Positions 1 through 8,289 are shown, counted from the stretch's first letter. The stretch is DNA of 32,309 nucleotides from Bdellovibrionales bacterium (GCA_019637855.1 JAHBUX010000024.1:1-32309), one strand, 5' to 3'. Program-made: numbers and translations. The notes: generated from the letters alone by a model not told the origin.

Positions 1-75
1 GGCCTTCGCGTCATCCGTTCGGCCCTCTCGGAGACGGAGCCCATTCACGGCACTCCCGAGGCTAAGAGCTCTTAG
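1..75 (+). CDS. C-terminal end of an unrecognised protein (cut by window edge)
   Basis: Frame 1 is open from the first base to a TAG at 73-75 and would encode the last 24 residues of a protein ending in AKSS. Third codon positions are mostly G or C, as in the real genes nearby, which supports coding. The start lies outside the window. The fragment begins GLRVIRSALSETEP, which superficially recalls the GxRVLRTETA tail of the rRNA methyltransferase RsmE, but the residues do not line up well enough to name it. It runs convergently into the gene at 62-337 and overlaps its end within a perfect palindrome. Confidence 0.4.
   Translation, partial: GLRVIRSALSETEPIHGTPEAKSS
62..75. repeat. Perfect 14-bp palindrome holding both convergent stop codons
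   Basis: CTAAGAGCTCTTAG is identical to its reverse complement. It supplies the TAG stop of the rightward partial gene (73-75) and the TAG stop of the leftward gene (62-64), so both proteins end in KSS. There is no loop and no T-tract, so a classical terminator is not supported. Confidence 0.8.
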
Positions 76-337
76 TACGCCGAACCTTATTATACTCCCC
101 AATCCCGTAATGCCCATAAATCTTGGCGCGCAACATATCCTGCACGTCCTGGGTAAGGTCCACACGAATGACATCTTGCATACGCTGGGGAATGTGGCCG
201 CGTTGTCTTAAGGCTGTCCAATAAAAATCCACAACGTCACGAACGAAGTTCTCTACCGGTTGTTCATCGTACAAACCGGAGTGAAGATGTTCCTCGAATA
301 CTTGATACAAAGGATCGTCGAGTTGTGTGATGGACAT
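62..337 (-). CDS. Small hypothetical cytoplasmic protein, 91 aa
   Basis: The 91-residue product starts at an ATG preceded by an AAGGAAG ribosome binding site. No signal peptide, membrane segment or cysteine motif is visible. It is acidic and probably mostly helical in its first two thirds (segment QVFEEHLHSGLYDEQPVE), followed by a more basic tail ending in RRTKSS. I do not recognise the family. It is transcribed divergently from the NFACT-type gene, with about 43 bp between the starts, so the two probably share a control region. Coding is supported by the ribosome binding site and sensible composition, but there is no functional evidence. Confidence 0.65.
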   Translation of the reverse strand: MSITQLDDPLYQVFEEHLHSGLYDEQPVENFVRDVVDFYWTALRQRGHIPQRMQDVIRVDLTQDVQDMLRAKIYGHYGIGEYNKVRRTKSS

Positions 338-357
338 GGGCGCTTCCTTTCTATAAT
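331..357 (+). promoter_or_regulatory. Candidate sigma70-type promoter for the NFACT gene
   Basis: A perfect TATAAT lies at 352-357, with TGGACA at 331-336 as a possible -35. The spacer is only 15 nt, shorter than the ideal 17. The expected start of transcription near 364 would give a leader of about 17 nt carrying the GAGGG ribosome binding site at 371-375. The -35 overlaps the first codons of the leftward gene. Confidence 0.45.
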
Positions 358-380
358 TTATCGGTTGGACGAGGGTAAAA

Positions 381-1655
381 GTGAAAGCCTGGACGATTGC
401 CGAACTTGAAAACGTGGTGGCTTCGCTTCAGCCGTTGGTCGGGACCCGCTTGCAAGAGGTTCAGACGGCGGAGAGCGATGTTATCTTAGGCTTTTACTCG
501 GCCGACGGCCTGCTTTGGTTATGGACCGATCTTAACGCCATTCGTCCCTGTCTATTGCCCTGGTCTGAGTTGCCTTTAAGGTTAAAATCTCAAAAATCCC
601 CTCTCCACCTCTTTCTGCGCGCTCACTTCGCCAACCGTGTTCTTCGAGAGGTCTATATGCAAGAGGGTGAAGGGCGGGTGGTGCATTTGGTGTTTGGCGG
701 CGCTGGCGAAGAAGGCCGAGCCGAACTTGAAATCCGAATATTTCCCCATGGCCGCAATGTTTTAGCTCGGGCCGGCGGTAAGCAAGTTGCGTGGCAGAAA
801 CCAAAAGAGATGACGGGTGCGCCCGAGACCGAGCCGACTCACTTACCGAAGCGCACGTTGGACGTTTTGCGCGAGCAGTGGTTGCAAGTGCGACAGGTTA
901 AAACTGCCAAGGGCAATCCTCAGGACGTCAAGCAGCGCTTACGTAAAGATCTTGAGCGCAAAGAGAAAGCCTATCTCAAAGTGCAGGAAGAGTTGGCGCG
1001 TAAACGCGATATGCCTTGGAAGGCGGTCGGTGATTGGCTTAAGGCCAATCAATCGCTAAATGTTCCGACGGAGTGGGAGCCTTTTGTCGACAAGCGCCGC
1101 AAGCTCGCCTGGAATATCGAGCAGGCCTACACTAAGGCGCGCGACCTGGAAGGCAAGTCCTTTGGCACCGAACAACGTTTAGAAGTTCTACGTAAGGATA
1201 TGGAGCGGGTGCGCCAGATGCTGGACAAACCTGCGGCCGAGTTGCCGATGGAGCCTGAAAAGCCGCTGGCTCGTCCATTGAAGGATCTTGAGGCGCAGGG
1301 GCGCACGCTGCGCTTGAGTGACGAGTTGATGGCCGTGTCAGGAAAAAGCGCGGCCGACAACCTTAAACTCCTGCGCAAGGCACGCGCATGGGACCTGTGG
1401 ATTCACCTACGCGACTATCCGAGCAGCCACGCTATTTTGTTTCGCAACAAAAACAGCAAGGTCAGCGATGCGGTTTTGCAGCAGGTGTTCGCGTGGTTTG
1501 TGCGCAATCATTTGGGTAATAAGTTTTCGCAGGCCAAAGGTGAGCGTTTCCACATTCTCGTCGCCGAGTGCCGTCATGTACGTCCGATTAAGGGCGATAA
1601 ACTGGGGCGCGTGAACTTTCAAGATGAACGCGTCTTAATCTATCGAGTGCCTTAA
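381..1655 (+). CDS. Compact NFACT-family protein (RqcH / fibronectin-binding-protein-A-like)
   Basis: A GTG start follows a GAGGG ribosome binding site 5 nt upstream. The order is an NFACT-N-like region (about 1-145, with LRAHFANRVL and the FPHGRNVLA segment), a long charged coiled-coil (about 155-285), and an NFACT-R domain (about 305-424, with VSGKSAADNLKLLRKARAWD, the WIHLRDYPSSHAIL core and a basic end). Family members bind the 60S/50S subunit with a peptidyl-tRNA. Bacterial RqcH adds alanine tails to stalled chains. This protein has 424 residues against roughly 570 for RqcH. The helix-hairpin-helix block between NFACT-N and the coiled coil seems to be missing, and the Asp-Arg pair needed by RqcH appears as Gly98-Arg99. 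I infer a ribosome- or RNA-binding role, not proven alanine tailing. Confidence 0.8.
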   Translation: MKAWTIAELENVVASLQPLVGTRLQEVQTAESDVILGFYSADGLLWLWTDLNAIRPCLLPWSELPLRLKSQKSPLHLFLRAHFANRVLREVYMQEGEGRVVHLVFGGAGEEGRAELEIRIFPHGRNVLARAGGKQVAWQKPKEMTGAPETEPTHLPKRTLDVLREQWLQVRQVKTAKGNPQDVKQRLRKDLERKEKAYLKVQEELARKRDMPWKAVGDWLKANQSLNVPTEWEPFVDKRRKLAWNIEQAYTKARDLEGKSFGTEQRLEVLRKDMERVRQMLDKPAAELPMEPEKPLARPLKDLEAQGRTLRLSDELMAVSGKSAADNLKLLRKARAWDLWIHLRDYPSSHAILFRNKNSKVSDAVLQQVFAWFVRNHLGNKFSQAKGERFHILVAECRHVRPIKGDKLGRVNFQDERVLIYRVP

Positions 1656-1665
1656 GCGTTGCCTC

Positions 1666-1693
1666 TTGACTCCTCTTCCCCAGATCTTAAATT
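1666..1693 (+). promoter_or_regulatory. Candidate sigma70-type promoter for the Gld-like ABC operon
   Basis: TTGACT (1666-1671) and TAAATT (1688-1693) are separated by 16 nt. They match the consensus hexamers at 5/6 and 4/6. The ATG at 1728 lies about 28 nt downstream of the expected transcription start and has a GGGAGG ribosome binding site. Confidence 0.5.
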
Positions 1694-1727
1694 ACTAGGG
1701 TTGGCATTTTAATCTTGGGAGGAACCC

Positions 1728-2660
1728 ATGATCGAAGTTCGCGAACTCTCCAAACATTATGGAGAGCGTCTCGCCATTAATGCTCTCAATTTTTCGGTGA
1801 AAAAGGGTGAAGTGGTTGGCTTCCTCGGACCGAATGGCGCTGGTAAATCCACCACCATGAAGATCATCACTGGCTATATGGCACCGAGCTCAGGCTCGGT
1901 GACCGTTGCCGGTTTTGATGTGTTCGAAGATCCCATCGAGGTCAAGCGCCGCATCGGTTATCTGCCGGAGACGCCACCCGTCTATCACGACATGTACGTG
2001 GGCGACTATTTACGTTTCGTAGCGAATTTGAAGGGCTGCGATCGCACCCGTTTAACGGGGCTGGTCAATAGCGCTTTAGAAAAAACGGGTTTGCAGGATG
2101 TACGCGGTCGCTTGATCGGCAATTTGTCGAAGGGCTTTAAGCAGCGTGTGGGGCTGGCGCAAGCCTTGGTTTCTGATCCTGAGATTCTGATTTTGGACGA
2201 GCCGACAGTGGGCTTGGACCCTAAGCAAGTCGCCGAGATGCGCCAGCTGATTCGCACTTTGAAAGGACAGCACACCATTGTGTTGTCGACGCATATTTTG
2301 CCTGAAGTGCAAGCTAGCTGCGACAAAGTGATTATCATCAACAGTGGCAAAATTGTGGCTGAGAACTCTCTGGAAGGACTGTCTAAGCAGATGTCGAGCG
2401 GCGGAGGTCATTCGATCTCGGTGCGTGTGCGCCGTAATCAAGAGGTTATCGTACGTGGCCTCAGCTCGGTTCCCGGTGTGCGCGCGACAACCAATATGGG
2501 GAACTTTATCGAAGTGCAAACCGATGGCGATGAAACTACTGTGGAGCGTGTGGCTGGCTACGTCGTGCAGCAGGGCGCCGGCCTGCTCGAGCTGCGCGTC
2601 CAAGCCCTGGCGCTTGAAGATATCTTTATCAAACTTACGTCCACTGAGACGGCTCACTAG
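1728..2660 (+). CDS. ABC transporter ATP-binding protein, GldA-type
   Basis: This is a 310-residue ATPase that energises the permease encoded next door. Visible motifs are Walker A GPNGAGKST (34-42), a Q-loop region GYLPE (77-81) in which glutamate replaces the usual glutamine, a signature LSKGFKQR (133-140), Walker B with ILILDEPTVGLD (153-163) and an H-loop STH (187-189). The C-terminal 90 residues form the accessory domain seen in ABC-2 type ATPases. In Bacteroidota the GldA-F-G set is needed for gliding. Similar sets occur in many non-gliding bacteria with unknown cargo. The next gene follows after 10 bp, so this opens a polycistronic unit. Family assignment is firm; the substrate is unknown. 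Confidence 0.93.
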   Translation: MIEVRELSKHYGERLAINALNFSVKKGEVVGFLGPNGAGKSTTMKIITGYMAPSSGSVTVAGFDVFEDPIEVKRRIGYLPETPPVYHDMYVGDYLRFVANLKGCDRTRLTGLVNSALEKTGLQDVRGRLIGNLSKGFKQRVGLAQALVSDPEILILDEPTVGLDPKQVAEMRQLIRTLKGQHTIVLSTHILPEVQASCDKVIIINSGKIVAENSLEGLSKQMSSGGGHSISVRVRRNQEVIVRGLSSVPGVRATTNMGNFIEVQTDGDETTVERVAGYVVQQGAGLLELRVQALALEDIFIKLTSTETAH

Positions 2661-2670
2661 GAGTCTTTGA

Positions 2671-3432
2671 ATGCGTGCGATATTTACCATTGCTTGGAAG
2701 GACTTGAAGGCTCTGCTCACCAATCCGCTGTTTTACGTGATTGGCGGCATGTGCACAGTGCTGTGGAGCTACACCTACATGCGCTCACTTCTGGAGTTCG
2801 CTGAACGCTCACGCATGTTCGCGCAACCTGGAATGGACAGTGGGCCCAATATCCAAAACACAGTGATTATGGCCCATATTTCGCTGACCAATCTGCTTTT
2901 CATCTTCGTTCTGCCGGCGCTGACCATGCGTCTGTTGGCCGAAGAAAAACGCATGCGCACTTACGATCTGCTTCTGACGTCGCCGATTACCGCCACGCAA
3001 ATCGCGGTTGGCAAATTCTTCGCCGGCTGGGGTGCGGCTGTGGCGCTGGCGGGAATTTCGCTCTTATATCCCCTGGCCACGCGTTTGGTGGTGAGCTATC
3101 CGATGGGGCCACTGTTTAGCGCTTACCTGGGAATGATCCTGGTCGCGGGCGCTTATGTGGCGGTCGGTTTGTTCGCCTCCGCATTGACCGAATCGATTAT
3201 GCTGAGCGTGGTACTCGGTCTGATTTTCAACATTCTTCTGTGGTTTATCTCGCAGGGTGCGGGCGAGGGACACTTTTATACTCCCGTCGTCGAATACCTG
3301 TCTTTAGGACAGCATTTCGTAGGATTTATCATGGGTGCGGTGAAGCTGAATTCAACCGTATTTTTGCTATCGCTGATCACGCTCTTCGTTTTTCTCACTC
3401 AACGTGTGGTTGAGTCGTCGCGCTGGAGGTAG
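2671..3432 (+). CDS. ABC-2 type permease, GldF-like
   Basis: This 253-residue inner-membrane protein has about six hydrophobic segments: one near the N-terminus (FYVIGGMCTVLWSYTYM), one at about 70-90, and four in the second half, ending in a short basic tail. The segment RLLAEEKRMRTYDLLLTSPI is typical of ABC-2 permeases of the GldF/NosY type. A GGAG ribosome binding site precedes the ATG. It lies 10 bp after the ATPase gene and 2 bp before the GldG-like gene, which supports one complex. Cargo cannot be read from the sequence. Confidence 0.9.
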   Translation: MRAIFTIAWKDLKALLTNPLFYVIGGMCTVLWSYTYMRSLLEFAERSRMFAQPGMDSGPNIQNTVIMAHISLTNLLFIFVLPALTMRLLAEEKRMRTYDLLLTSPITATQIAVGKFFAGWGAAVALAGISLLYPLATRLVVSYPMGPLFSAYLGMILVAGAYVAVGLFASALTESIMLSVVLGLIFNILLWFISQGAGEGHFYTPVVEYLSLGQHFVGFIMGAVKLNSTVFLLSLITLFVFLTQRVVESSRWR

Positions 3433-3434
3433 TC

Positions 3435-5000
3435 ATGAGTAAAGTGGCGAAAATATCTTTTCTCTGTGCTCTGCTGCTCGCAGTCTCTTCGTACGCGTTG
3501 AGTCTGATGGCCGGTGGTTGGATCAATCTGAACACGGTGATGGTGGCTGTTGCCGCGGGCTTGGCGGTGCTAGCTTTTGTTTGGGACTGGCGTTTGTACT
3601 GGGAGTTCTTCACCATGCGTACCACGAAGCATGGCATGAACATGGGCCTGATGATCGTCTTGGCGGTGGTCGGCATTGTGTGCGTGAATTATCTGGCCAA
3701 CAAGAACAACAAGACCTGGGATCTGACGCAAGAGAAGGCCAATATGCTTTCCGATCAGACGCAAAAGGTGTTGGCGGGTTTGAAAAGCGACTTGCTGATC
3801 AAAGTTTTTTATCGCGGACAGCATCCCAAGATTGAAGAGAAAAAAACAAATCTGCGTCAGCACGGCAACATGTATAAAGACGCTTCGGGCAAGGTGAAGG
3901 TCGAATTCGTCAATGCGTATGTCGAGCAAGAACAAGCGCAGCGCTACTTGGCGGACTTACCCGATCGCGATCAGGCCGGTGTGGTGGCGTTCGTTGAATA
4001 TGGGGGAAAGAAAATTCGCATTGATGAGCCCTTTGATGAAGCGGCGATCACTGCGGCATTGATCAAAGCCACGCGCGAAGGCCAGAGCAAAATCTATTTC
4101 GTAAAAGGTCATGGCGAAAAGGATGTGACTTCGGATGATGACACTGGCCTCCAAGATTTCGTGCGTGCTTTGCAGGAGGCCTCGTTCCAAGTGGAACCAC
4201 TGGATCTGATCGAGAAGAAGGAAATTCCCGCGGATGCAGCCGTTTTGGCGATCATCGGTCCGACGGTTCCATATCTAGATGCAGAGCTTGAGTGGATTCG
4301 TGAGTTCGTCCGCAAAGGCGGCCGGCTGCTTTTGGCGCTTGATCCAGGGGTTCGTCACAACCTAGCCAACTTGGTGAAGCCGATGGGTGTTGAGTTTGCC
4401 AATAACTACATCGTGAATCTCTCGACTCAACTGGCAGGCGGTGGACCTGCCACCGTTCTTGGTCGCAGTTTCGATGCGCAATCAGATGTAACCAAGAGTT
4501 TGCCCGAAGGTGCGGGGTTTGCGATTTTTCCCCTGGCCAGCGAGGTCAGGCCCGCGCCGGATAAGCCCGCCGATCTTTTGGTGAAAGAGATTGTCAAGGC
4601 CGACAAAGCCTCATTTACGGTGGACGACCTGACCAAAGCTCCGACAAAAAAATCAGAAACACGGCCGGTCACGGTGGGTGTCGAAGTGTCGGGCACGATC
4701 GCTAAAGTCGAAGGCAAAGGCGAGGAATCTAAGCCGTTTGAAGCTGTGATTTTTGGCGATAGTGATTTTCTTTCTAACCGCATGGTGATGGCCGGAGTGA
4801 ATCGCGATCTGGCGATGAATGCGGTGGCTCAGTTGGCAAACCAAAAGGATCTACTCAGCATTCGGCCGAAACTTCCGAAGGGCACTTTGGTCACTCTCAC
4901 GCAAAACCAGCGTCTGTTTATCGTGATTGCCGGCCTGAGCTTGCCCATTCTGCTGCTTATCACAAGTGGCGTGATGTGGTACCGCAGGAGAGGCGCATGA
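3435..5000 (+). CDS. GldG-like ABC transporter auxiliary protein
   Basis: The 521-residue protein has three hydrophobic segments in the first 90 residues, a large soluble region (about 95-490) and a final membrane segment (LFIVIAGLSLPILLLI) ending in a basic tail, so the soluble part should face the periplasm. The region starting NKTWDLTQEKANMLSDQTQK, the thioredoxin-like FYRGQHP and the IYFVKGHGEKD block fit the GldG / ABC-transporter auxiliary family. The ATG of the next gene overlaps the stop as ATGA, indicating translational coupling. In the Bacteroidota gliding set this protein partners GldA and GldF. The exact function is unsettled even there. Confidence 0.88.
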   Translation: MSKVAKISFLCALLLAVSSYALSLMAGGWINLNTVMVAVAAGLAVLAFVWDWRLYWEFFTMRTTKHGMNMGLMIVLAVVGIVCVNYLANKNNKTWDLTQEKANMLSDQTQKVLAGLKSDLLIKVFYRGQHPKIEEKKTNLRQHGNMYKDASGKVKVEFVNAYVEQEQAQRYLADLPDRDQAGVVAFVEYGGKKIRIDEPFDEAAITAALIKATREGQSKIYFVKGHGEKDVTSDDDTGLQDFVRALQEASFQVEPLDLIEKKEIPADAAVLAIIGPTVPYLDAELEWIREFVRKGGRLLLALDPGVRHNLANLVKPMGVEFANNYIVNLSTQLAGGGPATVLGRSFDAQSDVTKSLPEGAGFAIFPLASEVRPAPDKPADLLVKEIVKADKASFTVDDLTKAPTKKSETRPVTVGVEVSGTIAKVEGKGEESKPFEAVIFGDSDFLSNRMVMAGVNRDLAMNAVAQLANQKDLLSIRPKLPKGTLVTLTQNQRLFIVIAGLSLPILLLITSGVMWYRRRGA

Positions 5001-6385
5001 AGGGCTTTCGCGCCACCTGGGCCATGTCGGCATTGGTTGTGGTCTTGGCGGGCTACACTTACTATGAGTATCGCAACGCCAGCCGTGACCTCGATCGTGC
5101 GCAGGGAGAGCGTCAGGCTTTCACGCTTAAGCGCGAAGACATCAATGAGATCCGCTTAAGCTCAAAGGGCGAGAGCACGCTGCTGCGTAAAGAGGGCGAC
5201 GATTGGAAAGTGATCGAGCCGGTCGCCGACCTCGCCGAAGGCACGGCCATTGAGGGCTTTCTGTTTCAGACCCTGCCGATCAAGCTAAAGACATTTCGCG
5301 GTGAAGAAGACGGTCCGCCGAACTTTGCCGAGTATGGTTTAGAAATACCCGATAGCTCGATCGAGCTCGCTACAAAAGACGCGCGAGAGAAATTGGATGT
5401 CAGCGCCAAGCATGCTTTTGACGGCAGTTTTTATGTGCGATCCAACGGCGAAGCGTTGCTGGGCGACGCTGGTTTAGCGCAGATCGTAGGTCGGCCGCCG
5501 TCCAACTTTCGTTCGCGACGTTTGTGGCGTAACGACGAAGCTGCGGTGGAGCGAGTGGATGTGTCTTTTGATGGTGGCCGCGACAAATATACGCTGCAAA
5601 TGACGAATGGAAAGTGGGATTTAGAGCCTAAGTCCGCTTTCCAGGTCGATAGCGAAAAGGTAGAGAAGTGGATCGAGAAGGTGCAGAATCTCTTGCCCAA
5701 TGATTTCGAAAAAGAGGGCCTCACGGCTGAGGAGAAGTCGAAGTATCTTTTGGCGAAGCCGGCAACGGTAGTAACTTTTAAATACAAGGGTAAGGATGGC
5801 AAGCTGGCCGAGTGGCAAATGACTCTCGGACAGGATCGGGCCGAGGATGTATTTGTTTACACCGATCAGCGTCCGACAATCTACAAGACCAGCAAGGTCT
5901 CCACTGCCGGCATCAAAGTGCCGCCGCAGTTTTTCCGTGAAGGCAAGGCGCCCTTTCAGTTTGATGTTGAAAAAGCGCGTGAAGTTCGCGTCACCGTAGC
6001 CAAGGAGTCACACCTGTTCAAAAAAACGGACAAGGGGTGGGAGTTGGCTGAAGGCGCAAGTAAAGATTTGGAGTTGGATCAGGAAAAACTGGTGCAGTTG
6101 TTCCAGAATGTTCGTAACCTTGAAGCTCAAGAGTTTGTGCCCGGCGCAACGGTAAAGGCGGCGCCCCAGGTGGAAATCCATGGGGACGGTGGCCAGGTTT
6201 TGTTGGCGTTGGCTTGGGGGGATCAGTACAAGGCCAAGAGTCCTTGGAATGGCGCCTCGACCTTTCGCTTTGTAAAGACCAATCTCGGTAAAGAGGTTAT
6301 GGGCATGGCGGCGGACAAACTCGATAAGCTGGTGGATGCACATCTGCTGGTCAACAAGAGTTCGTCAACGCCGGAGAAGAAGTGA
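4997..6385 (+). CDS. DUF4340-type membrane-anchored periplasmic protein
   Basis: I chose the ATG at 4997 because it has a GGAGAGG ribosome binding site and overlaps the previous stop. A longer reading from 4976 would add seven residues before a poor start. The 462-residue product has one N-terminal anchor (about residues 9-22) followed by a hydrophilic body rich in lysine and glutamate. The repeated pattern 'EI.RLSSKGES.LLRKEGDDWKV.EPV', seen again later, is typical of DUF4340. Such genes habitually follow gldA-F-G, so a role as a fourth, periplasmic component of the transporter is likely. The start of the next gene overlaps its stop as GTGA. Confidence 0.82.
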   Translation: MKGFRATWAMSALVVVLAGYTYYEYRNASRDLDRAQGERQAFTLKREDINEIRLSSKGESTLLRKEGDDWKVIEPVADLAEGTAIEGFLFQTLPIKLKTFRGEEDGPPNFAEYGLEIPDSSIELATKDAREKLDVSAKHAFDGSFYVRSNGEALLGDAGLAQIVGRPPSNFRSRRLWRNDEAAVERVDVSFDGGRDKYTLQMTNGKWDLEPKSAFQVDSEKVEKWIEKVQNLLPNDFEKEGLTAEEKSKYLLAKPATVVTFKYKGKDGKLAEWQMTLGQDRAEDVFVYTDQRPTIYKTSKVSTAGIKVPPQFFREGKAPFQFDVEKAREVRVTVAKESHLFKKTDKGWELAEGASKDLELDQEKLVQLFQNVRNLEAQEFVPGATVKAAPQVEIHGDGGQVLLALAWGDQYKAKSPWNGASTFRFVKTNLGKEVMGMAADKLDKLVDAHLLVNKSSSTPEKK

Positions 6386-7362
6386 AGATCAGCAAAAAAT
6401 CGTGCACGCGGGTAGATCTGTCAGGCGGAACTTTGGACTGCTGGCCGCTCTATTTGCTGGTCGACAGTTGCGTTACAGTCAATCTGTCCATCTCGATCAG
6501 CACCTATGCCTCGATCGAAGAGCGTACGGATAAATCCATAGATATTCATATGCGCGATATGGGTTATCGCAAGTCCTTCGCCGATTTAAAAGCAGCGTTG
6601 AACTGTGCTGATCCAGAGCTAAAACTCGTCCAAAAGCAGTTGGCTTATTGGAAACCCACCAAGGGATTTAATCTCGAGACTTTCTCTGAGAGTCCGATCG
6701 GTGGCGGTTTAGGCGGTAGTTCGTCACTTTCGATCAGTTTGATCAAAGCGTTCTCGGAATGGCTGGATGTGAAGCTGAATGTGCAAGAGTCGGTGATCCT
6801 TTCGCACAACCTTGAGGCACAAGTGCTACACAAGATGACCGGCACGCAAGATTACTTTCCGGCATTGAGTCCGGGTTTGAATGCCATTCACTACACTCCG
6901 CAAGGGCCGCGCCTGGAGACCTTGAGCAGCCAGCAAGATTTTTGGAACGAACATTTGTCTTTGGTCTACACCGGTCAACCCCACCACTCGGGTCTGAACA
7001 ATTGGCAGGTGATCAAGGCGTCATTGGACAGTGACCCGGGAACTTTGCGTGCTTTGGCTGATATTCGAAATGTGTCATGGGATCTTTATAACGCCGTCAA
7101 GGCGGGACAGTGGGACGGGTTACCGCGTCTTTTTGACCGTGAGTTTGAGGCCCGTGTGCGCTTAAGTTCGTCCTTCTCAAGCCCGCAGATCGAGCGTTTG
7201 CGCGAAGTTGCTTTAAAAGCCGGCGCGCAAGCTGTTAAGATATGTGGAGCGGGCGGCGGTGGCTGCGTTCTGGTGTGGTCGGCGCCCGGCCGTAGAAATG
7301 ATGTGGAATCAGGATGTCGCGCACAAGGGTTCGAAGTACTCAACGCAAAAGCCGTCGTGTAG
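6382..7362 (+). CDS. GHMP-family sugar kinase (heptose / galactose kinase-like)
   Basis: The GTG start overlaps the previous TGA and has a GGAGAAG ribosome binding site. The 326-residue protein carries the three GHMP marks: an N-terminal RVDLSGGTLD segment (10-19) like the sugar-binding RxSFxGGGTD, the phosphate-binding loop SPIGGGLGGSSS (104-115), and a C-terminal KICGAGGGG glycine loop. The first motif and the length fit the D-glycero-D-manno-heptose 7-phosphate kinase (HddA) group best, with galactokinase-like enzymes as the alternative. The expected reaction is ATP-dependent phosphorylation of a sugar or sugar phosphate in the cytoplasm. Its coupling to an ABC cassette is notable, since surface sugar synthesis and envelope export could be linked, but that is inference. 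Confidence 0.85.
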   Translation: MKISKKSCTRVDLSGGTLDCWPLYLLVDSCVTVNLSISISTYASIEERTDKSIDIHMRDMGYRKSFADLKAALNCADPELKLVQKQLAYWKPTKGFNLETFSESPIGGGLGGSSSLSISLIKAFSEWLDVKLNVQESVILSHNLEAQVLHKMTGTQDYFPALSPGLNAIHYTPQGPRLETLSSQQDFWNEHLSLVYTGQPHHSGLNNWQVIKASLDSDPGTLRALADIRNVSWDLYNAVKAGQWDGLPRLFDREFEARVRLSSSFSSPQIERLREVALKAGAQAVKICGAGGGGCVLVWSAPGRRNDVESGCRAQGFEVLNAKAVV

Positions 7363-8237
7363 GGACCTCGAAAGAGGCCGGCGAATCCTTTGAGGCCGCT
7401 CTTGGCCGCGGTAAGAATCCAAAACATCATCGCTTTATCGGCGTCTCTTTAGGCGGCGGTAAAACCGACAAAACTTGCCTGTCTGTGATCGAGTACTACC
7501 CCGTACAAGGCAAAATCTTTTTAAGTCGTCTGTTCGATAAGATCCGTAGCGAGGGCGAAGTCTCCGCCGACCTGCAGATCCACCGTTTGATCACGCAAAT
7601 GCCCCCGCCGGTGGAGAGTGTGGCCTTCGACGTGCCCTTGCAACTGCCTAAATGCCTGGCTTGCCCGCATCGCTGCGAGGGCTATGAGGATTGTCAGGAG
7701 CCCGAGATCCAATGGATGTGGAAACACTACCGAGCCCAGGCCAAGAAAAAATCGCCCGCTCGTCTGTTTACGCCCTACACTGAGCGTTGCGTAGAGCAGT
7801 ATCTGCAAACGGAATTAGAAGAGCCGTTTCACCTGCCCCACGCGCTAGGTTCAAATCTGGCGCCGCTCACGGCGCGCGCTCAGTTTATCATTCGTCGTTT
7901 GCAGGTGCCGACGGTCGAGGTGTTTCCAAAGCTGAGTTTGTGGCGCATGGGCAATGCTTTACATTTGGCCAAGTCGCATCTGCGCTTTCATCGGCATTGG
8001 GAAGGCGGCCAGACTAGCCGGCAAGTGGTTCTAAATAAGATGATGGATAAGAGCCTGGCGTTTATTTACGATCAAGATGTGAAGACGTTGATCGAATCGC
8101 CGCAGGCATTCGATTCGTTCCTGTGCGCGCTGACCGGCCTTTTGTCCTTCTTAGGACATTGCGAACCACGGCCTAAAGGCTTCCCGCGTAAAGAAAGCTG
8201 GATAGAGTTTCCGAAAAAGGTTTTTCCCTGGCCTTGA
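7314..8237 (+). CDS. DUF429-type protein with a four-cysteine insert
   Basis: The ATG at 7314 lies inside the preceding gene (49-nt overlap). No later start codon precedes the conserved domain, so I kept it. The first 38 residues are basic and disordered. The domain starts at FIGVSLGGGKTDKT (41-54), where DUF429 proteins usually have a G-I-D motif. It continues with FDVPLQLP (105-112), TVEVFPKLSLW and a final AFDSFLCALTG helix. DUF429 has a predicted RNase H-like fold and an unproven nuclease role. Cys114, 117, 121 and 127 (CLACPHRCEGYEDC) directly after the FDVPLQLP motif could hold a metal ion. The first acidic residue of the RNase H-like site appears as Ser, so activity is uncertain. Confidence 0.7.
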   Translation: MSRTRVRSTQRKSRRVGTSKEAGESFEAALGRGKNPKHHRFIGVSLGGGKTDKTCLSVIEYYPVQGKIFLSRLFDKIRSEGEVSADLQIHRLITQMPPPVESVAFDVPLQLPKCLACPHRCEGYEDCQEPEIQWMWKHYRAQAKKKSPARLFTPYTERCVEQYLQTELEEPFHLPHALGSNLAPLTARAQFIIRRLQVPTVEVFPKLSLWRMGNALHLAKSHLRFHRHWEGGQTSRQVVLNKMMDKSLAFIYDQDVKTLIESPQAFDSFLCALTGLLSFLGHCEPRPKGFPRKESWIEFPKKVFPWP

Positions 8238-8289
8238 GGCTAGGCATGGAGCTTACGCCTCTCGAGCTTTCTGCTACCATGACTTCTAG

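Noticed and set aside
1-75. RsmE identity for the left-edge fragment
   Set aside because: The GLRVIRS start recalls the RsmE tail, but the ETA block does not follow, so the resemblance is not enough.
1700-1722. Sigma54-type promoter before the Gld-like ABC genes
   Set aside because: TTGGCA is present but the second element does not have GC at the required spacing. A sigma70-type pair lies just upstream.
2076-2723. Open frame of 215 codons on the minus strand across the ABC ATPase gene
   Set aside because: It lies fully against a gene with clear Walker A, signature and Walker B motifs, has no ribosome binding site, and its translation has no recognisable pattern.
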